In this document: piece after piece, positions 13,885-23,260 of the stretch | Numbering within the stretch: position 1 is the stretch's first letter | How the letters are laid out: each line of letters opens with the position of its first letter | DNA from: an uncultured Clostridia bacterium | Lineage (GTDB): Bacteria; Bacillota; Clostridia; Oscillospirales; Oscillospiraceae | Reading direction: 5' to 3' | Assembly (NCBI GenBank): GCA_947572235.1 | Contig: CANPBB010000008.1 | Location: forward strand, 1 to 45,457 | Length of the DNA stretch: 45,457 nucleotides | Made by a program: the position numbers and the translations under genes | The notes under the pieces: generated by a model | Database searches by the model: none | The model's input: the letters and a program-made list of their open reading frames with translations, nothing else | Told to the model about the DNA's origin: nothing

Positions 13885-13998
13885 ATGACAGAGTTTGTTG
13901 TGACACTCAGGATTTTGGCCGAGGGGATGGCAGGTGTGTTCGGTGTGGTGGCGATGATCTGGGCTGGAGCCATATTGCTGCGGCGGATTGGAGAATAA
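13885..13998 (+). CDS. Small gamma-like subunit of the sodium pump (37 aa)
   Basis: A short protein, MTEFVVTLRILAEGMAGVF at its start, with one membrane helix (about residues 14-32) and a basic end LLRRIGE. The GM-x-GVFGVV pattern before the helix resembles OAD_gamma membrane subunits, which anchor the catalytic subunit, but this one lacks the usual long C-terminal tail. GATAGGAG precedes the ATG by about 7 bases, and the gene lies 41 bp after oadB, so the two are probably co-transcribed. Confidence 0.65.
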   Translation: MTEFVVTLRILAEGMAGVFGVVAMIWAGAILLRRIGE

Positions 13999-14060
13999 AA
14001 CAGGAGAACGCCATTTTTAGCGGCGGATCATAGGCCCCCCTGCACACACGATAAAAAGAA

Positions 14061-14089
14061 TTGCATTTCCCCAAATTGTATTATATAAT
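14061..14089 (+). promoter_or_regulatory. Promoter of the citDEF-fum operon
   Basis: TTGCAT (14061-14066), 17 bp, TATAAT (14084-14089). The -10 box lies inside the 12-bp palindrome TATTATATAATA (14079-14090), a possible regulator site. Confidence 0.7.
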
Positions 14090-14146
14090 ATCACCACATT
14101 GTTACAGCAACTTTCCAAAATAAAACGAAAAGGAGGCGGTCAAACA

Positions 14147-14416
14147 ATGGACAGCCTGCGCCCGGCGTCTGCGGGAACACTGGAATCCAGCGACGCCTAT
14201 GTGGAGATCGAACCCAGTGAGGGGGGGATTCAGATCCACTTGGAGTCCGTCGTCTTGGAGCGCTTTGGTGAGGCCATCCGGGAGACGGTCCAAGAGGTGC
14301 TGGAGGAGCTGCATGTGGCGGATGCCTGTGTCCGCGTGGTGGACCGCGGGGCCTTGGACTGCGTGATCCGGGCCCGTGTGGAGACCGCCGTCCGCCGAGG
14401 AAGGGGGGAGTGCTGA
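14147..14416 (+). CDS. citD: Citramalate/citrate lyase acyl carrier protein (gamma)
   Basis: CitD carries the phosphoribosyl-dephospho-CoA arm on which the acetyl group swings during lyase turnover. The 89-aa protein has the attachment motif AGTLESSDAYVEIEP, with Ser14 at the known modified position, and the family segment SVVLERFGEAIRETVQEVLEEL. The ATG at 14147 follows AAAGGAGG (about 14129-14136); the open frame extends upstream without a ribosome site. It opens the citDEF operon and overlaps citE by one base. Given the complete methylaspartate pathway here, the lyase most likely acts on citramalate. Confidence 0.92.
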   Translation: MDSLRPASAGTLESSDAYVEIEPSEGGIQIHLESVVLERFGEAIRETVQEVLEELHVADACVRVVDRGALDCVIRARVETAVRRGRGEC

Positions 14417-15294
14417 TGCGCAGAAGCATGCTGTTTTTGCCGGGGAACAACCCCAATATGCTGATCAACGGGAGCTGTCTGGGGGCCGACGCGGTGATCT
14501 TCGATTTGGAGGACGCGGTATCCCCGGCGGAGAAGGACGCCGCCCGGATTTTGGTGCGCAACACCATGCGGTATATGGACTTCCGGGGCTGTGAGCGCAT
14601 TGTTCGGGTCAATGCCGTGGACACGCCCTACTTTGCCGCGGATCTGGAGGCCATTCTGCCGGAGGGGCCGGATATGCTTCTCCTGCCCAAGGCCGGCACA
14701 GCGGCGGAGGTACAGGCGGCGGATGCGGCCATGACACAGGCGGAGGAGCGGCTGGGGCTTCAAAAGCGGGCCGCGCTGATGCCCCTCATCGAGACAGCCT
14801 TGGGCGTGGAGAACGCCTTCGCCATCGCCGCCTGCTGTCCGAGGGTGGAGGCGCTGTTTTTGGGGGCGGAGGATTTGACCGCCGATTTGCAATGCAAACG
14901 CACCAAGGGGGGGCGGGAGATCGAGTATGCCAGGACCCGGCTGGTGATGGCTGCCCGGGCCGCCGGGACGGAGGTCTACGACACTCCCTTCACCGATGTG
15001 AACGACGACGAGGGGATCGAGGCCGACGCCGCTTTGGCCAAGGCGCTGGGATTCTCCGGAAAGTCCTCCATCTCCCCCCGGCACGTGGAGGTGATCAACC
15101 GGGTATTCAGCCCATCGCCGGAGGAGATCCGGTACGCCTATGAGGTGATGGATGCCATCGCCGAAGCCAAGGCGCAGGGCAAGGGGGCCATCGCCCTCCA
15201 CGGCAAGATGGTGGACGCTCCCATTGTCTCCCGGGCTCAGCGGACCATCGCCATGGCGCAGGCGCTGGGGATTTCGAGGGAGGTGACGGCATGA
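14416..15294 (+). CDS. citE: Citramalate/citrate lyase beta subunit
   Basis: CitE cleaves the acyl-thioester form of (citra)malate into pyruvate (or oxaloacetate) plus the acetyl-carrier. The 292-aa TIM-barrel protein starts MRRSMLFLPGNNPNML, has the Mg-binding FDLEDAV (Asp30, Glu32, Asp33), the VRVN strand motif, LLLPKAG and LGAEDLTADL. The ATG at 14416 overlaps the citD stop (TGATG) and sits behind AAGGGGGGAG. It overlaps citF as ATGA. Confidence 0.93.
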   Translation: MRRSMLFLPGNNPNMLINGSCLGADAVIFDLEDAVSPAEKDAARILVRNTMRYMDFRGCERIVRVNAVDTPYFAADLEAILPEGPDMLLLPKAGTAAEVQAADAAMTQAEERLGLQKRAALMPLIETALGVENAFAIAACCPRVEALFLGAEDLTADLQCKRTKGGREIEYARTRLVMAARAAGTEVYDTPFTDVNDDEGIEADAALAKALGFSGKSSISPRHVEVINRVFSPSPEEIRYAYEVMDAIAEAKAQGKGAIALHGKMVDAPIVSRAQRTIAMAQALGISREVTA

Positions 15295-16703
15295 GCAAGG
15301 TTGTAAAGAGCCTCCGGGAGGCCATCGCGCTGGCGGGGCTGCGGGACGGGATGACCGTCTCCTTCCACCATCACCTGCGCAATGGGGATTTCGTTTTGAA
15401 TTTCGTGATGGACGAGATTGCCGGGATGGGGATTCGGGATCTGACTGTGAACGCCAGCGCCCTCTTCGATGTCCACACCCCTCTGATAGGGCATACGGAG
15501 AGCCGCGTGGTCACTCATCTTGCGGCCAACTATATCTCCGCCGGTTTAGGGCGGGCCATCTCACGGGGGGCGCTGGAGGCGCCGGTGGAGTTTCGCACAC
15601 ACGGGGGACGGCCTAAGGACATCGCTCTGGGACGGACGCCCATTGACGTGGCCTTTATCGCCGCCCCCGCCGCGGACCCCATGGGCAACTGTACCGGCAG
15701 GATCGGCAAGTCCACCTGCGGCAGCCTAGGCTACGCCTTTGCCGACGCCATGTACGCCAAGCGGGTGGTGGTGATCACCGACAATATAGTGCCCTATCCT
15801 CTGCAGGGGTGGTCCATCCCGGAGAGCTATGTGGACTATGTGGTCACGGTGGACGCCATCGGCGACCCCAAGGGCATCGTTTCCGGCACCACACAGGTGA
15901 CACGGGACCCGGTGGGACTGGTGATGGCCGCACAGGCGGCCAAGGTCATTCAAGCCTCCGGGCTCCTGAAGGAGGGCTTCTCCTTCCAGACCGGGGCCGG
16001 CGGGGCCTCCTTGGCGGCGGCCCGGTTTTTGAAGGACATCATGCTGCGGGAGGGAATTCAGGGCAGCTTCGCCTCCGGCGGCATCACCGGCTATCTGGTG
16101 GATATGCTCCGGGAGGGGTGCTTCCGCTCGCTGATGGATGTTCAGTGCTTCGATCTCAAGGCGGTGGAGTCCCTGCGGGAGGATCCCCGGCACCAAGAGA
16201 TCTCCGCCATGCAGTACGCCGCCCCCGGCGAGCGGGGCGCGGTGGTGGACAGCTTGGATGTGGTGATCTTGGGGGCCACGGAGATTGACACGGACTTCCA
16301 TGTCAATGTCCACACCGACTCCAACGGCTCCATCATGGGCGGCTCCGGCGGGCATAGTGACACCGCCGCCGGAAGTAAGCTGGCCATGATCATTGCCCCG
16401 CTGTTTCGGGCCCGGATGCCCATTGTCACTGACCGTGTGACCTGCATCTCCACACCCGGCCAAGACATCGACGTGCTGGTGACACAGGCCGGCGTGGCGG
16501 TGAACCCACGGCAGGCGGAGCTGCGGGAGCGTCTGGAGCAGGCCGGTCTGCCGGTGGTGGACATCCACGAGCTGAAGGAGCGGGCGGAGGCCATCACCGG
16601 AAAGCCGAAGGCCCTCCCCAAGGGGGATCGAGTCGCGGCCAAGGTCATCAGCCGGGAGGGGGAGCTGCTGGACACCATCTATACCCTTCCCGAAGGTCGT
16701 TAA
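15291..16703 (+). CDS. citF: Citramalate/citrate lyase alpha subunit
   Basis: CitF is the transferase that swaps the acetyl group on the carrier for citramalate (or citrate). The 470-aa product belongs to the CoA-transferase-like CitF family: SFHHHLRNGDFVLN near the N-terminus, DVAFIAAPAADPMGNCTG, FSFQTGAGGASLAAARFL and GATEIDTDFHVNVHTDSNGSIMGGSGGHSD are all characteristic. The length is slightly shorter than the usual 500 or so. It overlaps citE by four bases; two hairpins separate it from the hydratase genes. Confidence 0.93.
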   Translation: MSKVVKSLREAIALAGLRDGMTVSFHHHLRNGDFVLNFVMDEIAGMGIRDLTVNASALFDVHTPLIGHTESRVVTHLAANYISAGLGRAISRGALEAPVEFRTHGGRPKDIALGRTPIDVAFIAAPAADPMGNCTGRIGKSTCGSLGYAFADAMYAKRVVVITDNIVPYPLQGWSIPESYVDYVVTVDAIGDPKGIVSGTTQVTRDPVGLVMAAQAAKVIQASGLLKEGFSFQTGAGGASLAAARFLKDIMLREGIQGSFASGGITGYLVDMLREGCFRSLMDVQCFDLKAVESLREDPRHQEISAMQYAAPGERGAVVDSLDVVILGATEIDTDFHVNVHTDSNGSIMGGSGGHSDTAAGSKLAMIIAPLFRARMPIVTDRVTCISTPGQDIDVLVTQAGVAVNPRQAELRERLEQAGLPVVDIHELKERAEAITGKPKALPKGDRVAAKVISREGELLDTIYTLPEGR

Positions 16704-16748
16704 AATATTACCTCCGAACGGAAAGGCAGGAAGTCATGTGTGCCTTGC

Positions 16749-16866
16749 GCTCGCCGCTGTAAACAGCGGCGAGCAAAACAGCTCAAATCAAATATATGAT
16801 TTCCGGATGTTTCATTCGAAAATCATAAAACGGCCCTGAAGGGACAGACGTTGTCCGTCCCTTCAG
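16749..16866 (+). other. Two hairpins between citF and the hydratase genes
   Basis: Perfect 11-bp stem GCTCGCCGCTG/CAGCGGCGAGC (16749-16774) and 10-bp stem CTGAAGGGAC/GTCCCTTCAG (16836-16866). Neither has a T-run, so they probably tune mRNA stability or processing rather than end the transcript. Confidence 0.5.
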
Positions 16867-16902
16867 AGTGATAAAAGCATAAAAACAGAAGGAGGAGCAG
16901 CT

Positions 16903-17742
16903 ATGCGAGAGATCAGCGCGCAGCAGATTACCGAGGCGGTAAAGCGGCTGTGCATCCACACCAACTGCCACCTGAGCGGGGACATCAAGTCCCGCATTGC
17001 CCAGTGCCGGGAGCAGGAGACTTGGCCTCAGGCCAAGGAGATTTTAGAGCGGATCATAGAGAACTACCAGATCGCCGATGAACAGGACCAGCCCGTCTGT
17101 CAGGACACCGGCGCGGCCTGCGTGTTTTTGAAAATCGGTCAGGAGGTCCATGTCACCGGCGATATCACCGACGCTGTCAATGAGGGCGTCCGCCAAGGCT
17201 ACAGCGAGGGGTATCTGCGCAAGAGCGTGGTGAGAGACCCCCTGCGCCGGGTAAACACCGGGGACAACACCCCCGCCTTTATCTACTACGACTTGGTCCC
17301 CGGCGATCAGATCGAGATCACCTTGGCCCCCAAGGGCTTTGGCAGCGAGAATATGAGCCAGATCAAGATGCTCCGTCCCTCCGACGGCCTTCAGGGGGTA
17401 AAGGACTTTGTCCTTCAGGCAGTGGAGGATGCGGGTCCCAACCCCTGCCCACCCATTGTGGTGGGTGTGGGCATCGGCGGCACCTTTGACAAGGCGGCGT
17501 ACCTATCCAAGCGGGCGCTGCTGCGCAGTGTGGAGGAGCGAAACGCCGACCCCTTCTATGCGGAGCTGGAGGAAGAGCTGCTCTCCGCCATCAATGCCTT
17601 GGGTATCGGGCCGCAGGGCTTCGGCGGCCGGACCACGGCCTTGGCCGTGAATATCGAGACTTTGCCCACCCACATTGCCGGCCTTCCCGTGGCGGTGAAC
17701 ATCAACTGCCATGTGACCAGACACAAGACGGAGGTGCTTTAA
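16903..17742 (+). CDS. Fumarase-type hydratase alpha subunit, probable mesaconase
   Basis: This is the catalytic half of a two-subunit, oxygen-sensitive 4Fe-4S class I hydratase (TtdA/FumA N-terminal type). The three cluster cysteines are visible: Cys66 in QPVCQDTGA, Cys182 in GPNPCPPIVVGVGIGG and Cys269 in NINCHV. The 279-aa length is normal. The ATG follows AGAAGGAGGAG. Its position between the citramalate lyase and glutamate mutase genes argues that it hydrates mesaconate to citramalate (2-methylmalate), as the clostridial methylaspartate pathway requires. Plain fumarase or tartrate dehydratase activity is the alternative. Confidence 0.88.
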   Translation: MREISAQQITEAVKRLCIHTNCHLSGDIKSRIAQCREQETWPQAKEILERIIENYQIADEQDQPVCQDTGAACVFLKIGQEVHVTGDITDAVNEGVRQGYSEGYLRKSVVRDPLRRVNTGDNTPAFIYYDLVPGDQIEITLAPKGFGSENMSQIKMLRPSDGLQGVKDFVLQAVEDAGPNPCPPIVVGVGIGGTFDKAAYLSKRALLRSVEERNADPFYAELEEELLSAINALGIGPQGFGGRTTALAVNIETLPTHIAGLPVAVNINCHVTRHKTEVL

Positions 17743-17743
17743 G

Positions 17744-18325
17744 ATGCCGAACATTCAGATTCAAACGCCTTTCACCCCGGAGGACGCCCGCCGCCTGCGC
17801 TCGGGGGACAGCTGCCTCATCTCCGGCGTGATCTACACCGCCCGGGACGCCGCTCACAAGCGCCTGTGCGAGCTGCTGGAGAAGGGGGAGCCCCTTCCCA
17901 TCGACCTGAAGGACAGCATCATCTACTTCGTGGGTCCCACCCCGGCCAAGCCCGGCCAAGCCATCGGCTCCGCCGGCCCCACCACCTCCTACCGCATGGA
18001 CGCCTACAGCCCCCTGCTCATCGCCCAGGGCCTCACCGGCATGATCGGCAAGGGCAAGAGGAACGAGGAGGTGGTCAGCGCCATGCGGGAGCATGGCGCG
18101 GTGTACTTCGGCGCCATCGGCGGCTGCGGCGCGCTGCTCAGCAAGTGCATCAAGAAGGCGGAGGTGGTGGCCTACGAGGACTTAGGCGCCGAGGCCATCC
18201 GCCGTTTGGAGGTGGAGGACTTCCCCGCCATCGTGGTCATCGACAGCGCGGGCGGCAACCTCTACCAAACCGGGCGGGCGGCGTACCTTGCGGAGACGCG
18301 GGAATCAGGAATGAACGCAATATGA
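17744..18325 (+). CDS. Fumarase-type hydratase beta subunit, probable mesaconase
   Basis: This is the second subunit of the class I hydratase (TtdB/FumA C-terminal type, 193 aa). It shows the SGVIYTARDAAHKRL start region, YFVGPTPAKPGQAIGSAGPTTSYRMDAY, the GKGKRNEEVVSAM helix and GAVYFGAIGGCGALLSKCIKKAEVVAYEDLGAEAIRRLEVEDFP near the end. The start lies two bases after the alpha stop, so the pair is translated together in equal amounts. Substrate argument as for the alpha subunit. Confidence 0.88.
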   Translation: MPNIQIQTPFTPEDARRLRSGDSCLISGVIYTARDAAHKRLCELLEKGEPLPIDLKDSIIYFVGPTPAKPGQAIGSAGPTTSYRMDAYSPLLIAQGLTGMIGKGKRNEEVVSAMREHGAVYFGAIGGCGALLSKCIKKAEVVAYEDLGAEAIRRLEVEDFPAIVVIDSAGGNLYQTGRAAYLAETRESGMNAI

Positions 18326-18431
18326 CAGACTTTTGTTCGATATAAACAGAAGCGCTATGGGGACATGAGGACAGCCTCCCAAGGGGTCAATTCCTCATTC
18401 CTAATCCCTCATTGAAGAAAGTGGTGTTTGC

Positions 18432-19400
18432 ATGGAACTTTCAATTCACATCAACCCTGAGCTGGATGTTCCCATCTATCGGCAGCTCTCTGATGCCATT
18501 GGTACAGCGATTCGGAAGGGGGAGCTGACGGCGGGGCAGCAGCTGCCTACTGTGCAGGAGGTAACGGAGAGCCTATGTGTGGCCCGGGGAACTATTAAGC
18601 GGGCCTATGATGAGCTGGAGCGGGGCGGGCTGGTGGAGAAGGTTCAGGGGCGGGGCACCTTTGTGCGCTATCAGCCCGCCAGTTCCGGCAGCCGGAAGGA
18701 GCAGGCTATGCAGGCCATTGATGCCATGCTGGACCGGCTGGAGGGGATGGGGCTCAGTATGGCCGAGATCAGTATCTTTCTCAACTTGAAGCTGCGGGAG
18801 CGGGCGGATCAGGAGGCCAGCGTCAAGGTGGCGGTGGTGGAGTGCAATCCGGAAAACCTCTCCCAAATGTCCGCCCAGCTCCGGCGGAAGGAGGGCGTCG
18901 ATCTGTACGCCTACCCAGTGGAGAATGTTCGGGCCTACCCCTATCAGCTGGAGGACTTTGATCTCATTGTCACCACCGCCGCCCACGCCGGGTTTTTGGA
19001 GGGCACACTCTCCGCTAAAAGGCGCATTGCACAGGTGGCCCTGCGCCCCAGCCCCGCCTGCCTCTCCCGGATCATCAAGCTCCGCAGCGGCACCCGCCTG
19101 GGCATCATCGGCTACAGCCTCCGCTTTGCCCAGCTCCTCCACGCCACCTGCCAATCCTACGCCGAGGGGGTGGTGCTGGGCCGCCCCATCACCGGGGAGG
19201 AGGGCATTGACGACTATCTTCAGGACATGGATGCCGTACTGGTGCCCGAGTCCTGTGAGCGCTACTTCGCCAGCTCCACCATGGACGCCCTCCGCCGCTT
19301 TTCGGGGGAGCGGATTAACTGCCGCTATGAAATGGACGAGGGGTCCCTGCTATATTTGGAGGCTAAAATCCAGCGCATACGGGAAGAAAAGACAATTTAG
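18432..19400 (+). CDS. GntR-family regulator of the glutamate pathway
   Basis: The 322-aa protein has an N-terminal winged helix of the GntR type (about residues 10-78: PIYRQLSDAIGTAIRKGELTAGQQLPTVQEV, then ARGTIKRAYDELERGGLVEKVQGRGTFV). A long C-terminal domain follows (about 110-322) that is not a standard aminotransferase, FCD or UTRA domain that I can recognise. That domain has Rossmann-like stretches (VKVAVVECNPENL, FDLIVTTAAHA, LGIIGYSLRFAQ), so it may sense a pathway metabolite. It sits between the hydratase genes and the glutamate mutase genes. The near-perfect palindrome at 19494-19514 is its likely site. Confidence 0.85.
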   Translation: MELSIHINPELDVPIYRQLSDAIGTAIRKGELTAGQQLPTVQEVTESLCVARGTIKRAYDELERGGLVEKVQGRGTFVRYQPASSGSRKEQAMQAIDAMLDRLEGMGLSMAEISIFLNLKLRERADQEASVKVAVVECNPENLSQMSAQLRRKEGVDLYAYPVENVRAYPYQLEDFDLIVTTAAHAGFLEGTLSAKRRIAQVALRPSPACLSRIIKLRSGTRLGIIGYSLRFAQLLHATCQSYAEGVVLGRPITGEEGIDDYLQDMDAVLVPESCERYFASSTMDALRRFSGERINCRYEMDEGSLLYLEAKIQRIREEKTI

Positions 19401-19482
19401 CGGTTTTTGTCCCCATTAAACGGACAGCCAGGGCGTATTCCGGCAGAGCTGGGAAAAAATGTGGAGAGGGCCGCTTTGGTTC

Positions 19483-19514
19483 TTGACATATGGTATAGAC
19501 TATTATAGTATATA
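19483..19514 (+). promoter_or_regulatory. glmS promoter with overlapping palindromic operator
   Basis: TTGACA (19483-19488), 17 bp and TAGTAT (19506-19511). A 21-bp palindrome centred on 19504 (ten-base arms 19494-19503 and 19505-19514, 9 of 10 paired) fills the space from the spacer through the -10 box. A bound regulator would block polymerase. The divergent-free layout right after the gntR gene makes that protein the first candidate. Confidence 0.65.
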
Positions 19515-19566
19515 GGTACAGAACAATCCGTGGAGAGCCTGCAAATTTATGGAACGAGGTGCTGAG

Positions 19567-20001
19567 ATGGAGCAGCGAGAAAAAAAGGTCATCGTCATCG
19601 GCGTCATTGGGGCCGATGTACATGCCGTGGGAAACAAGATCCTCTACCACGCTTTCACAGAGGCGGGGTTCGAGGTGGTAAACTTGGGTGTGATGGTCTC
19701 TCAAGAGGAGTACATCGCGGCGGCCATCGAGTCTGACGCGGACGCCATTGTAGTCTCCTCCCTGTACGGCCAGGGGGAGCTGGACTGCCGGGGCCTGCGG
19801 GAGAAGTGCGATGAGGCGGGCTTAAAGGGTATCCCCCTGCTGGTGGGGGGCAACATTGTCATCGGCAAGCAGCGGTTTGAGGATGTGGAGCCCCGGTTCA
19901 AAGCCATGGGCTTTGACCGGGCCTTTCCCCCGGGCACCACGCCGGAGACCACTATCGAGGCGCTGCGGGAGCTGCTGCATATGGACGGTGGGGACGCATG
20001 A
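19567..20001 (+). CDS. glmS: Glutamate mutase sigma (cobalamin-binding) subunit
   Basis: Binds adenosylcobalamin and, with GlmE, converts L-glutamate to (2S,3S)-3-methylaspartate. The 144-aa protein has the B12 fold with the base-off motif DVHAVG (Asp17, His19, Gly22), the [13 protein letters not shown] loop, [14 protein letters not shown] and [10 protein letters not shown]. The ATG at 19567 follows GAGGTG by 6 bases; an earlier ATG at 19549 lacks a ribosome site. Its stop overlaps glmL as ATGA. Confidence 0.95.
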   Translation: MEQREKKVIVIGVIGADVHAVGNKILYHAFTEAGFEVVNLGVMVSQEEYIAAAIESDADAIVVSSLYGQGELDCRGLREKCDEAGLKGIPLLVGGNIVIGKQRFEDVEPRFKAMGFDRAFPPGTTPETTIEALRELLHMDGGDA

Positions 20002-21389
20002 GGGCGGTTCTGCTCATCGACTTTGGCAGTACTTACACCAAGCTCACCGCTGTGGATGTGGAGGCGGAGATCCTGCTGGGCACCGCCGCGGCCTACACCA
20101 CAGTAGAGACCGACATCGGTGACGGCCTGACGGAGGCCCGGCGGCTCTTGGAGGCCCAGACCGGGCCGGTGGACTATGAGGCGTGCTACGCCTGCTCCTC
20201 CGCCGCCGGGGGGCTGCGGATGGTCACCAGCGGCTTGGTGCCGGAGCTCACCGGGGAGGCGGCCAAGCTGGCCAGCTTGGGGGCCGGGGCCAAGGTGGCC
20301 GGGGTCTACGCCTTCCAGCTGACAGAGGACGACATCGAGGATATCCGGGCCATGCGACCGGACATCTTCCTTCTGGTGGGAGGCACCGATGGGGGGAACA
20401 CCGAGTGTATCCTCCATAACGCGGCTATGCTCGCCAAGCTCCCCCCGGACTTTCCGGTGATTGTGGCGGGAAATCGGACCGCCGCCCGGCAGTGCCAGAG
20501 GCTCTTGGAGGGCTTTGAGGTCCATATCTGCCCCAATGTGATGCCCAAGTTCGGCGTGCTGAATATAGAGCCCACACAGAGCAAAATCCGGGAGATTTTC
20601 CTCCGCAGAATCATCCAGGCCAAGGGCCTGAGCCGGGCAGCGGAGCTGCTCTCAGACATTATGATGCCCACCCCCTCGGCGGTGCTCCTCGCGATGGAGC
20701 TGCTCGCCAAGGGCTGCGAGGGGGAGAGCGGGATCGGGGAGCTTCTGGCTGTGGACGTAGGCGGGGCCACCACTGATGTCTACTCCATCGCCGACGGGAT
20801 GCCCCAGCAGATAAACACCGTGTACAAGGGCCTCCCCGAGCCCTACGCCAAGCGGACGGTGGAGGGGGATATCGGGATGCGCTACAGCGCGCAGGGCATC
20901 GTGGATGCCGCAGGACTCCCCCGTCTCAGCGCGCTCTCCGGTCTCAGCGAGGAGCGCCTCATCGCCCTGACAGCAGAGATCCGTGCCCACCCGGACATGG
21001 TCCCGGAGGAGGGCGGGGAGCTGGAGCAGCTGGACTTCGCCTTGGCTTCCTGCGCTATTGAGGAGGCGGTGCGCCGCCACGCCGGCACTATCACCGAGAC
21101 CTACACCATGATGGGTCAGACCTTCATCCAAGAGGGGAAGAATCTCACAAATGTGGGACAGGTGGTGGTCACTGGCGGCAGTCTGATCCACACAAGGCGC
21201 ACCGGTGAGATCGCTGCCCATGCCATGTATGATCCGGCTGCCCCCGCCTCCCTGCGGCCCAAGGCGGCGGAGATCCGGGTGGACCGGCGGTATATCCTCT
21301 CCGCCATGGGCCTCCTCTCCGCCCACTATCCACAAACCGCCCTGCGAATCATGAAAAAGGAGCTTGCATATCATGGATATTCAGAATAA
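19998..21389 (+). CDS. glmL: Glutamate mutase associated protein MutL/GlmL
   Basis: GlmL is an ASKHA-type ATPase encoded between the mutase subunits, thought to repair or reload the cobalamin of the mutase. The 463-aa protein begins [16 protein letters not shown] (phosphate-1), has [42 protein letters not shown] (phosphate-2) and [10 protein letters not shown] (adenosine). It overlaps glmS by four bases and glmE by 17 bases, so the three are one translational unit. Confidence 0.95.
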   Translation: MRAVLLIDFGSTYTKLTAVDVEAEILLGTAAAYTTVETDIGDGLTEARRLLEAQTGPVDYEACYACSSAAGGLRMVTSGLVPELTGEAAKLASLGAGAKVAGVYAFQLTEDDIEDIRAMRPDIFLLVGGTDGGNTECILHNAAMLAKLPPDFPVIVAGNRTAARQCQRLLEGFEVHICPNVMPKFGVLNIEPTQSKIREIFLRRIIQAKGLSRAAELLSDIMMPTPSAVLLAMELLAKGCEGESGIGELLAVDVGGATTDVYSIADGMPQQINTVYKGLPEPYAKRTVEGDIGMRYSAQGIVDAAGLPRLSALSGLSEERLIALTAEIRAHPDMVPEEGGELEQLDFALASCAIEEAVRRHAGTITETYTMMGQTFIQEGKNLTNVGQVVVTGGSLIHTRRTGEIAAHAMYDPAAPASLRPKAAEIRVDRRYILSAMGLLSAHYPQTALRIMKKELAYHGYSE

Positions 21390-22821
21390 ACGCCTCTCCG
21401 ACGGCGAGTTTGCCCAGCTGCGCCAAGAGGTTTTGAAGCAGTGGCCCACGGGCAAGGACGTGGACTTGGAGGAGGCCGCCGCCTACCACAAGGCCATGCC
21501 CTCCTCCCGGAACTTTTCCCAGAAGCTCCTGAACGCCAAGCGGGACGGACGGACCTTGGTCCAGCCCCGGGCCGGCGTGCCGGTGATCGAGGAGCATATC
21601 AAGCTGATGCAGTATCTGGAGAAGGAGGGCGAGGCGGACCTGCTGCCCTCCACCATCGACAGCTACACCCGGCAGAACCGGTATGAGGAGGCGGAGAACG
21701 GCATCGCCGAGTCCATCCGCTTAGGCCGGGCTATGCTCAACGGCTTCCCGGCGGTGAACCACGGCGTCATGAACTGCCGCCGGGTGGTGGAGAGCGTCCG
21801 TGTCCCCATGCAGGTCCGCCACGGCACCCCCGATGCCCGGCTTTTAACCGAGATCACCTACGCCGGCGGCTTCACCAGCTACGAGGGCGGCGGCATCTCC
21901 TACAACCTGCCCTACTGCAAGAACATCCCCATGGAGCGGACCATCCGGGACTGGCAGTACGTGGACCGGCTCACCGGCCTTTACGAGGAGATGGGCGTCT
22001 CCATCAACCGGGAGCCCTACGGCCCCCTCACCGGCACGTTGGTGCCCCCCTGCATCTCCCACGCCGCCGCCATCATTGAGGCGCTGCTGGCCGCGGAGCA
22101 GGGGGTGAAGAACATCACCGTGGGCTACGGTCAGTGCGGCAATCTGATTCAGGACGTGGCTGCTATCCGCACTCTCCAGTCCCTCACCGACGAGTATTTA
22201 GAGAAGTACGGGTACAGCGGCGTGGCAGTGACCACGGTACTCCACCAGTGGATGGGCGGCTTCCCCGCCGACGAGGCCAAGGCCTTTGGCGTTATCTCCT
22301 CGGGCAGCCTCACCGCCTCTCTGGCCAAGGCCACCAAGGTCATTGTCAAAACTCCCCATGAGGCGGTGGGCATCCCCACCATGGAGGCCAACGCCGAGGG
22401 TCTCCGGTGCACCAAGCAGGTGGTGAACATGTTCGCCGACCAGCCCTTTCACGACGCCCATGTGGCGGAGGAGGAGCGGATCATCCGCTTGGAGACCATG
22501 GCCATTGTGGACAAGTGCTTTGAGTTAGGCGAGGGTGACATCGCCGTGGGCGTGTGCCGCGGCGTGGAGGCCGGTGTGCTGGACGTGCCCTTTGCCCCCT
22601 GCCGGTTCAACGCCGGACTAATGCTCCCCTGCCGGGACAACAACGGCGCGGTGCGGATTTTGAATCCGGGCCACCTGCCCTTTGATCAGGAGCTGAAGGA
22701 CTTCCACCGCGCCAAGGTGGAGGAGCGGGCCGCCGCCGAGAAGCGCAAGGCCTCCTTCCAGATGGTCATTGACGATGTGTACGCCATCGGCAAGGGCCGC
22801 TTAGTTGGCAGACCCCGCTGA
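21373..22821 (+). CDS. glmE: Glutamate mutase epsilon (catalytic) subunit
   Basis: The TIM-barrel subunit holds glutamate and the adenosyl radical. The 482-aa sequence has the family patterns [61 protein letters not shown] and [19 protein letters not shown], with the normal length of about 480. The ATG at 21373 lies 11 bases after AAAGGAG; an in-frame TTG at 21364 is too close. It overlaps the glmL end by 17 bp. Confidence 0.96.
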   Translation: MDIQNKRLSDGEFAQLRQEVLKQWPTGKDVDLEEAAAYHKAMPSSRNFSQKLLNAKRDGRTLVQPRAGVPVIEEHIKLMQYLEKEGEADLLPSTIDSYTRQNRYEEAENGIAESIRLGRAMLNGFPAVNHGVMNCRRVVESVRVPMQVRHGTPDARLLTEITYAGGFTSYEGGGISYNLPYCKNIPMERTIRDWQYVDRLTGLYEEMGVSINREPYGPLTGTLVPPCISHAAAIIEALLAAEQGVKNITVGYGQCGNLIQDVAAIRTLQSLTDEYLEKYGYSGVAVTTVLHQWMGGFPADEAKAFGVISSGSLTASLAKATKVIVKTPHEAVGIPTMEANAEGLRCTKQVVNMFADQPFHDAHVAEEERIIRLETMAIVDKCFELGEGDIAVGVCRGVEAGVLDVPFAPCRFNAGLMLPCRDNNGAVRILNPGHLPFDQELKDFHRAKVEERAAAEKRKASFQMVIDDVYAIGKGRLVGRPR

Positions 22822-22985
22822 AATTTCGTTTGAAAGCCGAGCGCGGCTTACAAAGGGTTTTTCCGATGTACACACCGCGGAAAAACGGATTTGAATTGAT
22901 TTGCGCCGTAGACGCAAACTCCTGCGGAAGGCTTTGGAATATTTCTATGAATGTAGATTCTTAAAATGTCGTTTGGAGGTTAATA

Positions 22986-23222
22986 ATGGAATTTAGTAGA
23001 AACTGGCTTAGTTCTGCTTCAGATGAAGAGCTTAAAGTCGAGGGAGAAAGAATTAGACAGGAGTATTGTGCTTCTGGTGACGACTTTGATAAGGGCTGTG
23101 AATTACAAGAAATTTTGTTTGAGATCGGTGATGAGCTAAACAAAAGAGCTTGGGGAGATGAAGAGCCACATGGCCCAAGTTTTCATCGTGAACATGGTTG
23201 GTATTTATCGGATGACGATTAG
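22986..23222 (+). CDS. Small acidic hypothetical protein, AT-rich
   Basis: A 78-aa acidic protein of unknown function lies between glmE and mal. It begins EFSRNWLSSASDEELKVEGER, is mainly helical, and ends in an HREHGWYLSDDD tail that I have seen in small clostridial proteins without assigned roles. Its AT-rich codon use contrasts with the GC-rich genes on both sides and suggests later insertion. TTGGAGGT precedes the ATG. It keeps the direction of the operon and leaves 38 bp to mal, so it should be co-transcribed. Confidence 0.7.
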   Translation: MEFSRNWLSSASDEELKVEGERIRQEYCASGDDFDKGCELQEILFEIGDELNKRAWGDEEPHGPSFHREHGWYLSDDD

Positions 23223-23260
23223 TTTACTTATGTACTTATGATGGGGAAAAGGAGAAGATT

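Noticed and set aside
14147-16703. Citrate fermentation operon (citrate lyase proper)
   Set aside because: No citrate transporter or CitAB system is present, and every other enzyme of the methylaspartate route is adjacent, so citramalate lyase is the better reading.
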